DNA from: Bradyrhizobium liaoningense
GTDB taxonomy: Bacteria > Pseudomonadota > Alphaproteobacteria > Rhizobiales > Xanthobacteraceae
Assembly (NCBI RefSeq): GCF_018130825.1
Contig: NZ_JAFCJS010000010.1
Coordinates: forward strand, 124,001 to 188,000
Reading direction: 5' to 3'
DNA: 64,000 bases
Every line of letters starts with the position of its first letter. Position 1 is the stretch's first letter. The position numbers were made by a program, and so were the translations under genes. The notes below the pieces were generated by a model. It was not told the origin of the DNA, did not search any database, and was given only the letters and a program-made list of their open reading frames with translations. This document shows positions 51,552 through 62,253 of the stretch, piece by piece.

Positions 51552-51724
51552 AAAGCAGGCAACGCTAACCCTAATTCCCAGGGTTTTCACGGGGTGGACC
51601 GCGCGATGCTTCGCAGAGTCACACAACTGCGATAGGAATCAGGGTACCGGTGATTCGTCGCCGGCTCTAATTTGGATATGGTTCTCGGTCGAGGGCCGTA
51701 CCCAAGCATCGGGAGTGCGAAACG

Positions 51725-52261
51725 ATGCCGCGTCTGTTCACTGGTCTGGAAATCCCGGCCGACATCGGCCAGTCGCTTTCCAACTTGCGGGGCGGCCTTC
51801 CCGGCGCCCGATGGATCGATCCCGAAAATTATCACGTCACCCTGCGCTTCATCGGCGACATCGACGGCGTCTCCGCCAACGAGATCGCCTCGATGCTGTT
51901 TCGCGTCGACCGCAAGCCGTTCGAGGTCAAGGTGCAGGGGCTGACCAGCTTCGGCGGCCGCAAGCCGCGCGCGGTGGTCGCCACGATCGCGCCGAGCAAG
52001 CCGCTGATGGAATTGCAGGCCGAGCTCGAACGCATGATGCAGCGGATCGGTCTTGATCCGGAGGGACGCAAGTTCACCCCGCACGTCACGCTGGCACGCT
52101 TGCACGACGCTTCCGACCGCGACGTCGCCGACTATCTCTCGATCCGCGGCTACTTCCCGAGCAAGGCGTTCATGGCGGAACGTTTTGTCTTGTTCTCGTC
52201 GCGGGCATCGACGGGCGGCGGCCCGTACATCGTCGAGGACGCCTACGAGCTGTGTGAATGA
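51725..52261 (+). CDS. thpR: RNA 2',3'-cyclic phosphodiesterase ThpR
   Basis: A 178-residue 2H-phosphoesterase. It opens 2',3'-cyclic phosphates on RNA ends (formerly LigT). The two HxTx motifs are His37-Val-Thr39 (YHVTLRFIGD) and His120-Val-Thr122 (TPHVTLARL), and the N-terminal MPRLFTGLEIPADI is typical. Cytoplasmic. It is followed 9 bases later by a family F palindrome. Its real cellular substrate is not known. Confidence 0.92.
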   Translation: MPRLFTGLEIPADIGQSLSNLRGGLPGARWIDPENYHVTLRFIGDIDGVSANEIASMLFRVDRKPFEVKVQGLTSFGGRKPRAVVATIAPSKPLMELQAELERMMQRIGLDPEGRKFTPHVTLARLHDASDRDVADYLSIRGYFPSKAFMAERFVLFSSRASTGGGPYIVEDAYELCE

Positions 52262-52269
52262 TCCGCTTT

Positions 52270-52392
52270 CGTGCCCCGGACGCAGTAGTGGTGCACTGCT
52301 GAGCCGGGGCCCATCGCTCCACGATCGATGTACGAAACAGTGCGTCCCGGCTCTGCGTAGCAGCGTTGCACGCCGCACCGCGTCCGGGACGC
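52270..52392. repeat. intergenic palindromic element, family F
   Basis: 123 bp from CGTGCCCCGGACGCAG to CGCGTCCGGGACGC, with an inner pair GAGCCGGGGCCCA and GTCCCGGCTC. It lies between thpR and zapE and resembles the copy at 17441-17560. Confidence 0.85.
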
Positions 52393-52459
52393 GAAACCGC
52401 ATACCCCGCCCACCAATTCACGGCTTGCAATTTCCGCCCATCTCTGGCGGTAAGGGGCC

Positions 52460-53644
52460 ATGCTCTCCACCCAAAACTCCTCATTCCACGAGGCATACCA
52501 GGCCGAGATCGCATCGGGCGCGATCGAGCCGGATGCTGCGCAGGCCGAGGTCGCCGAAGCCTATGCGGCGCTCGACCAGCGGCTCGCAAGTTACAAGCCC
52601 GCGCGCAAGCAGGGCCTGCTTAGCCGCCTGTTCAGCAGCGACAAGGACGATGCGCCGCACGGGCTCTACATCCATGGCGAGGTCGGCCGCGGCAAGACAA
52701 TGCTGATGGATCTGTTCTTCCAGCACTCCTCGGTCGAGCACAAGCGCCGCGCACATTTCCACGAATTCATGGCGGATGTGCATGAGCGCATCTACGATTA
52801 TCGCCAGAGCATCGCACGCGGTGAGATCGCCGACGGCGACGTCATCGTGCTGACGGCGACTGCGATCTTCGAGGAGAGCTGGTTGCTCTGCTTCGACGAA
52901 TTCCACGTCACCGACATCGCGGATGCGATGATCCTGGGACGCCTGTTCGCAAAGCTGTTCGAACTCGGCACCGTCGTAGTCGCGACCTCCAACGTCGCGC
53001 CCGACGATCTCTACAAGGGCGGCCTCAATCGCTCGCTGTTCCTGCCTTTCATCAAGCAGATCACCGATCACATGGACGTCGCGCGACTCGATGCGCGCAC
53101 CGACTTCCGGCTGGAGAAGCTGCAGGGCGTGCCGATGTGGCTGACGCCGGCCGACGGCGATGCGGATGCCGCGCTCGACCGCGCCTGGTCGAAGATGTCG
53201 GGCGGCGCCAAATGCAGGTCGCGCGACATTTCGATCAAGGGCCGCATCCTGCACGTGCCCTGCTCGGCCCATGGCGTGGCGCGATTCTCCTTCGCCGATC
53301 TCTGCGAGAAGCCGCTCGGCGCATCCGACTATCTCAGGCTGGCGCACGACTATCACACCATCCTGGTCGACCATATTCCAGTGATGGATTTCTCCCAGCG
53401 CAACGCCGCCAAGCGCTTCATCACGCTGATCGACACGCTCTATGACAATGCCGTGAAGCTGATGGCCTCGGCGGACGCCAACCCGATCTCGCTCTACCTC
53501 GCCACCGAGGGCACCGAAGCCATGGAGTTCAAGCGGACGGCCTCGCGCCTGATCGAAATGAGCTCGGAATCCTATCTGGCGCTGCCTCACGGCCGCAAGG
53601 ATTCCACCGCCAGCGGCTCCACCAAGGGCCTGGTGGAGACTTAA
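52460..53644 (+). CDS. zapE: cell division protein ZapE (AFG1-like ATPase)
   Basis: A 394-residue AFG1/ZapE-family P-loop ATPase. Walker A is GEVGRGKT at residues 73-80 (LYIHGEVGRGKTMLMDLFF), Walker B LLCFDEFHVTD at about 142-152. Further motifs are TSNVAPDDLYKGGLNRSLF and the arginine-rich AKRFITLIDTLYD. In E. coli ZapE binds FtsZ and is needed under stress; the mitochondrial relative AFG1 helps degrade respiratory subunits. It lies upstream of mdh, an often-seen neighbourhood in alphaproteobacteria. Confidence 0.93.
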   Translation: MLSTQNSSFHEAYQAEIASGAIEPDAAQAEVAEAYAALDQRLASYKPARKQGLLSRLFSSDKDDAPHGLYIHGEVGRGKTMLMDLFFQHSSVEHKRRAHFHEFMADVHERIYDYRQSIARGEIADGDVIVLTATAIFEESWLLCFDEFHVTDIADAMILGRLFAKLFELGTVVVATSNVAPDDLYKGGLNRSLFLPFIKQITDHMDVARLDARTDFRLEKLQGVPMWLTPADGDADAALDRAWSKMSGGAKCRSRDISIKGRILHVPCSAHGVARFSFADLCEKPLGASDYLRLAHDYHTILVDHIPVMDFSQRNAAKRFITLIDTLYDNAVKLMASADANPISLYLATEGTEAMEFKRTASRLIEMSSESYLALPHGRKDSTASGSTKGLVET

Positions 53645-53660
53645 GTCCTATTTGCCAGCG

Positions 53661-53771
53661 CTGTCATTCCGGGGCGCGACGAAAGTCGCGAACCCGGAAT
53701 CCATTGCGCCACTAACGCTGTCGCCCGATGGATTCCGGGCCCGCGCCTGTCGGCGCGCCCCGGAATGACAG
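53661..53771. repeat. intergenic palindromic element, family D-like
   Basis: 111 bp with CTGTCATTCCGGGGCGCG and its inverse CGCGCCCCGGAATGACAG as perfect 18-base ends. Inner arms are AACCCGGAATCCAT and ATGGATTCCGGGCC. It lies between zapE and mdh. The outer TGTCAT/ATGACA ends are shared with the family D copies, but the inner sequence differs. Confidence 0.88.
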
Positions 53772-53894
53772 GGCTGCGTGCCCGAGGCATCGGCAAGCCC
53801 GACAAATGGGCATCCGCCGACTTGAACGCGGGAAGCGAAAGGGATAACCACCCATCAGTTTTCCCTCCTTCGGATGTCTAAAGGACAGGTTCAC

Positions 53895-54863
53895 ATGGCG
53901 CGCGACAAGATTGCTTTGATTGGCTCCGGTCAAATCGGCGGAACGCTGGCTCACCTCATCGGCCTGAAAGAACTGGGCGACGTCGTGATGTTCGACATCG
54001 CCGAGGGCGTGCCGCAGGGCAAGGCGCTCGACATCGCGCAGTCCTCGCCGGTCGACGGCTTCGACGCCCACTACACCGGCGCGAACTCCTACGAAGCGCT
54101 CGACAATGCCAAGGTCTGCATCGTCACCGCCGGCGTGCCGCGCAAGCCCGGCATGAGCCGCGACGACCTCCTCTCCATCAACCTCAAGGTCATGGAGCAG
54201 GTCGGTGCCGGCATCAAGAAGTACGCCCCCGACGCCTTCGTCATCTGCATCACCAACCCGCTCGATGCGATGGTCTGGGCGCTGCAGAAGGCTTCGGGCC
54301 TACCGCACAAGAAGGTCGTCGGCATGGCCGGCGTGCTCGACTCCGCGCGCTTCCGCTACTTCCTGGCCGACGAATTCAACGTCTCGGTCGAGGACGTCAC
54401 CGCCTTCGTGCTCGGCGGTCACGGCGACACCATGGTGCCGCTGGTGAAGTACTCCACCGTCGCCGGCATCCCGCTGCCCGACCTCGTCAAGATGGGCTGG
54501 ACCTCGCAGGCGCGCCTCGACGAGATCGTCGACCGCACCCGCAACGGCGGCGCCGAGATCGTCAATCTGCTCAAGACCGGCTCGGCCTTCTACGCCCCGG
54601 CCGCTTCCGCGATCGCGATGGCCGAGAGCTATCTGCGTGACAAGAAGCGCGTGCTGCCCTCGGCTGCGTACCTGAACGGCGAATACGGCGTGAAGGACAT
54701 GTATGTCGGCGTGCCCGTCGTGATCGGCTCCAAGGGTGTCGAGCGCGTCGTCGAGATCGAGCTCGCCGGCAAGGACCGCGAGGCCTTCGACAAGTCGGTC
54801 GGCGCCGTGCAGGGCCTGGTCGATGCCTGCAAGAAGATCGCCCCCGATCTTCTCGGCCGCTAA
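53895..54863 (+). CDS. mdh: malate dehydrogenase
   Basis: A 322-residue LDH-like malate dehydrogenase of the TCA cycle. The NAD motif is GSGQIGG at residues 10-16, AGVPRKPGMSRDDLLSIN follows near 85, and the catalytic histidine is His176 in LGGHGDTMVPL. ATG 53895 with AGGACAGG upstream removes seven residues from the longest frame. It precedes the suc genes but is separated from sucC by a probable terminator and 210 bases. Confidence 0.96.
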   Translation: MARDKIALIGSGQIGGTLAHLIGLKELGDVVMFDIAEGVPQGKALDIAQSSPVDGFDAHYTGANSYEALDNAKVCIVTAGVPRKPGMSRDDLLSINLKVMEQVGAGIKKYAPDAFVICITNPLDAMVWALQKASGLPHKKVVGMAGVLDSARFRYFLADEFNVSVEDVTAFVLGGHGDTMVPLVKYSTVAGIPLPDLVKMGWTSQARLDEIVDRTRNGGAEIVNLLKTGSAFYAPAASAIAMAESYLRDKKRVLPSAAYLNGEYGVKDMYVGVPVVIGSKGVERVVEIELAGKDREAFDKSVGAVQGLVDACKKIAPDLLGR

Positions 54864-54878
54864 GGCTCAGACAATACC

Positions 54879-54916
54879 CCGCCGAAGATCGAAAAACCGG
54901 TCTTCGGCGGTTTCAC
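54879..54916 (+). terminator. probable terminator after mdh
   Basis: A perfect 10-bp stem CCGCCGAAGA with its complement and a 12-base loop, followed by TTTCACTTCC, 15 bases after the mdh stop. The T-tract is short, so some read-through into sucC is possible. Confidence 0.7.
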
Positions 54917-55073
54917 TTCCGGGACCCCGCTGCCGGGGCGGGTTCCGGTTCGACAGTCCAGAGATCTCGAAGTCAAAGAATCCGGGTTGCAGTTCCTGTG
55001 GTATATGGTATGCCAGCCACAAGACTGAGGTGGGCCCAAGAGGTCACCGCCCGCGGGTTCAGGGAGCGACCAT

Positions 55074-56270
<1,197 letters not shown>

Positions 56271-56274
56271 GGCC

Positions 56275-56754
56275 ATGGCCCAGGACCATCTCGCCGCATC
56301 ATCTCCGCTCCCCGAGCACACGCGCCTCGCCGCGTTCGCCGGCGAATGGGATGGCGAAGAGGTGGTCTTCCCGTCGCGCTGGAATGCGGGCGGGCCGGCA
56401 ACCTCTCACGTCGTCGCGCGCATGGACCTGAATGGATTTTATCTGATCCAGGACGCGGTGCAGATGCGCGACGGCAAGCAGGTCTTCGCTACCCACGGCC
56501 TCTTCACCTACGACCGCGACGACCGGACCTACAAATTGTTCTGGTACGACTCGCTCGGTTACACGCCGCCCTCGCCTGCCTCCGGCGGCTGGGTCGGCCA
56601 GACCCTGACGCTGGTGCGCGGCTCGCTCCGCGGAAATGCGCGCCACGTCTACGAGATCATCAATGAGGACTCCTACTCGTTGAAGATCCAGTTCTCGCCG
56701 GACGCGGAAGGTTGGGCTGACGTGCTCACCGGCGTCTACCGCCGCATCCACTGA
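56275..56754 (+). CDS. DUF1579-like protein inserted between sucC and sucD
   Basis: A 159-residue soluble protein similar to DUF1579: LAAFAGEWDGEEVVFPSRWN at the start, then YLIQDAVQMRDGKQVFATHG and YDRDDRTYKLFWYDSLGYTP. These beta-rich, lipocalin/heme-binding-like domains have no known reaction. It begins 4 bases after sucC and ends 36 bases before sucD, so it must be cotranscribed with both subunits of succinyl-CoA synthetase. There is no signal peptide. Confidence 0.78.
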   Translation: MAQDHLAASSPLPEHTRLAAFAGEWDGEEVVFPSRWNAGGPATSHVVARMDLNGFYLIQDAVQMRDGKQVFATHGLFTYDRDDRTYKLFWYDSLGYTPPSPASGGWVGQTLTLVRGSLRGNARHVYEIINEDSYSLKIQFSPDAEGWADVLTGVYRRIH

Positions 56755-56790
56755 CCCTCTCACTCAGTTAGTTTCGCGAAAGCAGACCTC

Positions 56791-57675
56791 ATGTCCATCC
56801 TGATCGACAAGAACACCAAGGTCATCTGCCAGGGCTTCACCGGCAAGAACGGCACCTTCCATTCCGAGGCCGCGATGGCCTACGGCACCAAGATGGTTGG
56901 CGGCACCTCGCCCGGCAAAGGCGGCTCGACGCATCTGGGCCTGCCGGTGTTCGACACCGTGCGCGATGCGCGTGAGAAGACCGGCGCCGACGCGTCGGTG
57001 ATCTACGTGCCGCCGCCGGGCGCGGCGGATGCGATCTGCGAAGCCATCGACGCCGAGATCCCGCTGATCGTCTGCATCACCGAGGGTATCCCGGTCGTCG
57101 ACATGGTCCGCGTCAAGCGTTCGCTGGCCGGCTCCAAGTCGCGCCTGATCGGGCCGAACTGCCCGGGCGTCATGACCGCCGGCGAGTGCAAGATCGGCAT
57201 CATGCCCGCCAACATCTTCAAGACCGGCTCGGTCGGCATCGTCTCCCGCTCGGGCACGCTGACCTATGAAGCCGTGTTCCAGACCTCCCAGGAAGGCCTC
57301 GGCCAGACCACCGCGGTCGGCATCGGCGGCGACCCCGTCAAGGGCACCGAGTTCATCGACGTGCTGGAGATGCTGCTCGCCGACCCCAAGACCGAATCGA
57401 TCATCATGATCGGTGAGATCGGCGGTTCCGCCGAGGAGGACGCCGCCCAGTTCCTCAAGGACGAGGCCAAGCGCGGCCGCAAGAAGCCGATGGTCGGCTT
57501 CATCGCCGGCGTCACTGCCCCTCCCGGCCGCCGCATGGGCCATGCCGGCGCGATCATTTCGGGCGGCAAGGGCGACGCCGGTTCCAAGACCGAGGCGATG
57601 AAATCGGCAGGGATTACAGTGTCCCCGTCGCCCGCCCGCCTCGGGCATACGCTTGCCGAAAAGTTGAAGGGCTAA
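56791..57675 (+). CDS. sucD: succinate-CoA ligase, alpha subunit
   Basis: A 294-residue SucD. The CoA-binding start SILIDKNTKVICQGFTGKNG, IGPNCPGVMTAGECKIGIMP, and the phosphorylated His251 (GRRMGHAGAIISGG) are intact. Together with SucC it makes ATP or GTP from succinyl-CoA. It is separated from sucC by the DUF1579-like gene and from sucA by about 137 bases. Confidence 0.97.
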   Translation: MSILIDKNTKVICQGFTGKNGTFHSEAAMAYGTKMVGGTSPGKGGSTHLGLPVFDTVRDAREKTGADASVIYVPPPGAADAICEAIDAEIPLIVCITEGIPVVDMVRVKRSLAGSKSRLIGPNCPGVMTAGECKIGIMPANIFKTGSVGIVSRSGTLTYEAVFQTSQEGLGQTTAVGIGGDPVKGTEFIDVLEMLLADPKTESIIMIGEIGGSAEEDAAQFLKDEAKRGRKKPMVGFIAGVTAPPGRRMGHAGAIISGGKGDAGSKTEAMKSAGITVSPSPARLGHTLAEKLKG

Positions 57676-57812
57676 TTCACTTCTTCGTGCTTTTCCGGGC
57701 GAAGTTTCGCAGCAAATAGGGTAAAGGGTGCCTGTCGCGCCGAGCCTCTGCCGGGGAGCTCGGCGCCAGCGCCGTTTGTTATGCGCGAACCGAAATCGCC
57801 AGGAACTCAAGT

Positions 57813-60770
57813 ATGTCTCGCCAGGACGCGAACGCAGCCTTTGCCCTGTCATCCTTTTTGCAGGGCACCAACGCCACCTACATCGACGAAATCTACGCCC
57901 GCTACGAGAAGGACCCGTCCTCGGTCGACGCCGAGTGGCAGGAGTTCTTCAAGAGCCTCAACGACCAGCCCGCCGACGTCCGGAAGAACGCGGAAGGCCC
58001 GTCCTGGGAGCGGGACAACTGGCCGCTGACGCCCAAGGATGATCTGACCTCCGCCCTCGACGGCAACTGGGCCGAAGTCGAGAAGGCGGTCGGCGCCAAG
58101 ATCGCCGCCAAGGCGCAGGCCAAGGGCGCCGACATCTCTTCCGCCGACGTGCTTCAGGCGACGCGCGACTCGGTCCGCGCCCTGATGCTGATCCGCTCCT
58201 ACCGCATGCGCGGCCACTTCCACGCCAAGCTCGATCCGCTCGGCATCGAAGCCCAGCGCAACCGCGAAGAGCTCGATCCCCGCACCTACGGCTTCAGCGA
58301 AGCCGATTTCGACCGCAAGATCTTCCTCGATCACGTGCTCGGCCTCGAATACGGCACGCTGCGCGAGATCACCGCGATCTGCGAGCGCACCTACTGCCAG
58401 ACGCTCGGCGTCGAGTTCATGCATATCAGCAATGCCGCGCAGAAGGCCTGGATCCAGGAGCGCATCGAGGGACCCGATAAGGAGATCTCGTTCACGCCTG
58501 AAGGGCGCAGAGCCATCCTGACGAAGCTGATCGAAGCCGAGGGTTTCGAAAAATTCTGCGACACCAAGTTCACCGGCACCAAGCGCTTCGGCCTCGATGG
58601 CGGTGAAGCGCTGATCCCCGCGCTCGAGCAGATCATCAAGCGCGGCGGCAATCTCGGCGTGAAGGAAATCGTGCTCGGCATGCCGCATCGCGGCCGCCTC
58701 AACGTGCTGACCCAGGTGTTGGGCAAGGCCCATCGCGCACTGTTCCACGAGTTCAAGGGCGGCTCGGCCAACCCCGACGCCGTCGAAGGCTCCGGCGACG
58801 TCAAGTACCACCTCGGCGCCTCCTCGGACCGCGAGTTCGACGGCAATCGCATCCATCTCTCGCTGACCGCCAACCCCTCGCATCTCGAGATCGTCGATCC
58901 CGTGGTGCTCGGCAAGGTGCGCGCCAAGCAGGACCAGCACGGCGATCCCCCGGACATGCGCATCTCGGTGATGCCGCTCCTGATGCACGGCGACGCTGCG
59001 TTCGCCGGCCAGGGCGTGGTCGCGGAGTGCTTCGGCCTGTCGGACCTGAAGGGCTACCGCACCGGCGGCTCCGTGCACTTCATCGTCAACAACCAGATCG
59101 GCTTCACCACTTATCCGCGCTACTCGCGCTCCTCGCCCTATCCGTCGGACGTGGCGAAGATGATCGACGCGCCGATCTTCCACGTGAATGGCGACGATCC
59201 GGAAGCCGTGGTGTTCGCCGCCAAGGTCGCGACCGAATTCCGGCAGAAGTTCCACAAGCCGGTCGTGATCGACATGTGGTGCTATCGTCGTTACGGCCAC
59301 AACGAGGGCGATGAGCCCGCGTTCACTCAGCCCGTGATGTACAAGCGGATCGCGGCCCATCCCTCGACCCTCACTCTCTACTCGAAGCGCCTGATCGCCG
59401 AAGGCGTGGTCACCGAGGGCGAGGTCGACAAGCTGAAGGCCGACTGGCGCTCGCGGCTCGATGCCGAGTTCGAGGCCGGCACCTCCTACAAGCCGAACAA
59501 GGCCGACTGGCTCGACGGCAAGTGGTCCGGCTTCAAGATCGCCGATCAGGAAGAGGATGCGCGGCGCGGCGTCACCGGCGTCGACATCGCCACGCTGAAG
59601 GATATCGGCCGCAAGATCACCAAGGTGCCGGACGGCTTCCGCGTTCACCGCACCATCCAGCGTTTCCTCGATAACCGCTCGAAGGCGATCGACACCGGCG
59701 CCGGCATCGACTGGGCGACCGGCGAGGCGCTGGCGTTCTGCTCGCTGCTCAACGAAAACCATCACGTCCGTCTGTCCGGACAGGATTCGGAGCGCGGCAC
59801 CTTCTCGCAGCGCCATTCGGTCCTGATCGACCAGGAGGACGAGAGCCGCTACACGCCGTTCAACCATCTCGGCCACGAGCAGGGCCATTACGAGGTCATC
59901 AACTCGCTGCTGTCGGAAGAAGCCGTGCTCGGCTTCGAATACGGCTATTCGCTCGCCGAGCCGAACACGCTGACGCTGTGGGAAGCCCAGTTCGGCGACT
60001 TCGCCAATGGTGCGCAGGTCGTGTTCGACCAGTTCATCTCCTCGGGCGAGCGCAAATGGCTGCGCATGTCCGGCCTCGTCTGCCTCTTGCCGCACGGCTA
60101 TGAGGGCCAGGGTCCCGAGCACTCCTCGGCGCGCCTCGAGCGTTACCTGCAGATGTGCGCGGAAGACAACATGCAGGTGGTCTACCCGACCACGCCGGCC
60201 AACTACTTCCACGTGCTGCGCCGGCAGCTGCATCGCGAGATCCGCAAGCCGCTGATCATGATGACGCCGAAATCGCTGCTGCGTCACAAGCGGGCGGTGT
60301 CGCGTCTCGAGGAGCTCGCCAAGGGCACGACCTTCCACCGCATCCTCTACGATGACGCCCAGATGCTGCCGAACGAGGCCATCAAGCTCGTTCCGGACGA
60401 GAAGATCCGCCGCATCGTGCTGTGCTCCGGCAAGGTCTATTACGACCTCTACGAGGAGCGCGAGAAGCGCGGCATCGACGATATCTATCTGATGCGCGTC
60501 GAGCAGCTCTATCCGGTGCCGCTGAAGGCGCTGGTGGCCGAGCTGTCGCGCTTCAAGAAGGCCGAGATGGTGTGGTGCCAGGAAGAGCCCCGCAACATGG
60601 GTGCCTGGCACTTCATCGAGCCCTATCTGGAATGGGTGCTGAACCAGGTGAACGGCGTGAGCCGGCGTCCGCGTTATGTCGGCCGCGCCGCTTCCGCCGC
60701 GACCGCCACGGGTCTGATGTCCAAGCATCAGGCTCAGCTGAAGGCGTTCCTGGACGAAGCGCTGAGCTGA
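57813..60770 (+). CDS. sucA: 2-oxoglutarate dehydrogenase E1 component
   Basis: A 985-residue thiamine-diphosphate-dependent decarboxylase of the 2-oxoglutarate dehydrogenase complex. The N-terminal SSFLQGTNATYIDEIYARYE binds E2. EIVLGMPHRGRLNVLTQVLG near residue 290, HINGD-type VNGDDPEAVVFAAKVATEFR and WCYRRYGHNEGDEPAFTQP (about 490) bind the cofactor, and QISSGERKW-type FDQFISSGERKWLRMSGLV is in the transketolase-like half. ATG 57813. A D-family palindrome separates it from sucB. Confidence 0.97.
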   Translation: MSRQDANAAFALSSFLQGTNATYIDEIYARYEKDPSSVDAEWQEFFKSLNDQPADVRKNAEGPSWERDNWPLTPKDDLTSALDGNWAEVEKAVGAKIAAKAQAKGADISSADVLQATRDSVRALMLIRSYRMRGHFHAKLDPLGIEAQRNREELDPRTYGFSEADFDRKIFLDHVLGLEYGTLREITAICERTYCQTLGVEFMHISNAAQKAWIQERIEGPDKEISFTPEGRRAILTKLIEAEGFEKFCDTKFTGTKRFGLDGGEALIPALEQIIKRGGNLGVKEIVLGMPHRGRLNVLTQVLGKAHRALFHEFKGGSANPDAVEGSGDVKYHLGASSDREFDGNRIHLSLTANPSHLEIVDPVVLGKVRAKQDQHGDPPDMRISVMPLLMHGDAAFAGQGVVAECFGLSDLKGYRTGGSVHFIVNNQIGFTTYPRYSRSSPYPSDVAKMIDAPIFHVNGDDPEAVVFAAKVATEFRQKFHKPVVIDMWCYRRYGHNEGDEPAFTQPVMYKRIAAHPSTLTLYSKRLIAEGVVTEGEVDKLKADWRSRLDAEFEAGTSYKPNKADWLDGKWSGFKIADQEEDARRGVTGVDIATLKDIGRKITKVPDGFRVHRTIQRFLDNRSKAIDTGAGIDWATGEALAFCSLLNENHHVRLSGQDSERGTFSQRHSVLIDQEDESRYTPFNHLGHEQGHYEVINSLLSEEAVLGFEYGYSLAEPNTLTLWEAQFGDFANGAQVVFDQFISSGERKWLRMSGLVCLLPHGYEGQGPEHSSARLERYLQMCAEDNMQVVYPTTPANYFHVLRRQLHREIRKPLIMMTPKSLLRHKRAVSRLEELAKGTTFHRILYDDAQMLPNEAIKLVPDEKIRRIVLCSGKVYYDLYEEREKRGIDDIYLMRVEQLYPVPLKALVAELSRFKKAEMVWCQEEPRNMGAWHFIEPYLEWVLNQVNGVSRRPRYVGRAASAATATGLMSKHQAQLKAFLDEALS

Positions 60771-60784
60771 ACTTTTTGAACTGC

Positions 60785-60896
60785 GTCATGCCCCGCCTTG
60801 TGCGCGACCGCGCACCGGGGCGGGGCATCCAGTAGCCGTGACGTGAATGCGAACGTCCCGGCTTGCTGGATGGCCTGCTTTTCGCAGGCCGATGAC
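60785..60896. repeat. intergenic palindromic element, family D
   Basis: 112 bp from GTCATGCCCCGCCTTG to TTTTCGCAGGCCGATGAC, with GCATCCAGTAGCCGTGACG inside. It lies between sucA and sucB, 15 bases after the sucA stop, in the middle of an operon. Confidence 0.82.
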
Positions 60897-60941
60897 ACCT
60901 GAATTCATGACCGCTACCGGCGATCCCTTAAGGAAGAGACC

Positions 60942-62186
60942 ATGACTGAAATTCGTGTGCCGACGCTCGGCGAATCCGTCACCGAGGCCACCATCGGCCG
61001 CTGGTTCAAGAAGGCCGGCGATCCCGTCGCCGTCGACGAGCCCTTGGTGGAGCTCGAGACCGACAAGGTCACCATCGAGGTCCCCGCGCCCTCCGCCGGC
61101 ACGCTGAGCGAGATCATCGCCGCCGATGGAGCGACGGTTGCGGTCGGCGCGCTGCTCGGTCAGATCACCGATGGTGCCGGCGCTGCCAAGCCCGCCGCTG
61201 CGCCCGCCAAGCCTGCCGCTGCTCCGGCGCCCGCCGCTGCGGCTCCGGCTGCTGCCGCTGCTGCGCCGAAGGCGCCGCCGGCCGATGCGCCGCTTGCCCC
61301 GTCCGTGCGCAAGCTGTCGGCCGAGACCGGCATCGATGCTTCGACCGTTCCCGGCTCCGGCAAGGATGGCCGCGTCACCAAGGGCGACATGCTCGCTGCG
61401 ATCGAGCGCGCCGCGTCCGCGCCGACCCCGGTCAACCAGCCCGCCGCCGCCGTGCAGGTCCGCGCGCCGTCGCCGGCCGATGACGCCGCCCGCGAAGAGC
61501 GCGTCAAGATGACCCGCCTGCGCCAGACCATCGCGCGCCGCCTCAAGGACGTGCAGAACACCGCGGCCATGCTCACGACCTTCAACGAGGTCGACATGAC
61601 CAACGTCATGGCGCTGCGTGCCCATTACAAGGATGCGTTCGAGAAGAAGCATGGCGCCAAGCTCGGCTTCATGGGCTTCTTCACCAAGGCCGTCGTGCAG
61701 GCGCTGAAGGACATCCCGGCGGTCAACGCCGAGATCGACGGCAGCGACCTGATCTACAAGAACTACTATCACATCGGCGTCGCCGTCGGCACCGACAAGG
61801 GCCTTGTCGTGCCCGTGGTGCGCGACTGCGACCACAAGTCGATCTCCGACATCGAGAAGGGCATCGCCGATTTCGGCCGCCGCGCCCGTGACGGCCAGCT
61901 CAAGATCGACGAGATGCAGGGCGGCACCTTCACCATCACCAATGGCGGCATCTACGGCTCGCTGATGTCGACCCCGATCCTGAACGCGCCGCAGTCCGGC
62001 ATTTTGGGCATGCACAAGATCCAGGAGCGGCCGATGGTCGTCGGCGGCAAGATCGAGGTCCGCCCGATGATGTATCTGGCGCTGTCCTACGATCACCGCG
62101 TGATCGACGGCAAGGAAGCCGTCACCTTCCTGGTCCGCGTCAAGGAGAGCCTGGAAGATCCGGCGCGCCTGGTGCTCGATCTCTGA
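60942..62186 (+). CDS. sucB: dihydrolipoyllysine-residue succinyltransferase (E2)
   Basis: A 414-residue E2 core of the 2-oxoglutarate dehydrogenase complex. The lipoyl domain (1-77) carries the lipoylated Lys42 in ELETDKVTIEVPAP. An Ala/Pro linker (about 80-115) is followed by the E1/E3-binding domain LAPSVRKLSAETGIDASTVP, a second linker, and the catalytic domain with HRVIDG at 385-390 (YDHRVIDGKEAV). ATG 60942 has AAGGAAGAGACC upstream. An SDR gene lies between it and lpd. Confidence 0.97.
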   Translation: MTEIRVPTLGESVTEATIGRWFKKAGDPVAVDEPLVELETDKVTIEVPAPSAGTLSEIIAADGATVAVGALLGQITDGAGAAKPAAAPAKPAAAPAPAAAAPAAAAAAPKAPPADAPLAPSVRKLSAETGIDASTVPGSGKDGRVTKGDMLAAIERAASAPTPVNQPAAAVQVRAPSPADDAAREERVKMTRLRQTIARRLKDVQNTAAMLTTFNEVDMTNVMALRAHYKDAFEKKHGAKLGFMGFFTKAVVQALKDIPAVNAEIDGSDLIYKNYYHIGVAVGTDKGLVVPVVRDCDHKSISDIEKGIADFGRRARDGQLKIDEMQGGTFTITNGGIYGSLMSTPILNAPQSGILGMHKIQERPMVVGGKIEVRPMMYLALSYDHRVIDGKEAVTFLVRVKESLEDPARLVLDL

Positions 62187-62253
62187 TCCCTGATGCTCTG
62201 CGAGCGCCGTCGCCCTTTCGTGCGGCGGCGCGTGTCGAACCATGGAGGCGCGC

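Noticed and set aside
57849..60728. 959-codon minus-strand frame opposite sucA
   Set aside because: Same antisense effect; sucA itself is unmistakable.
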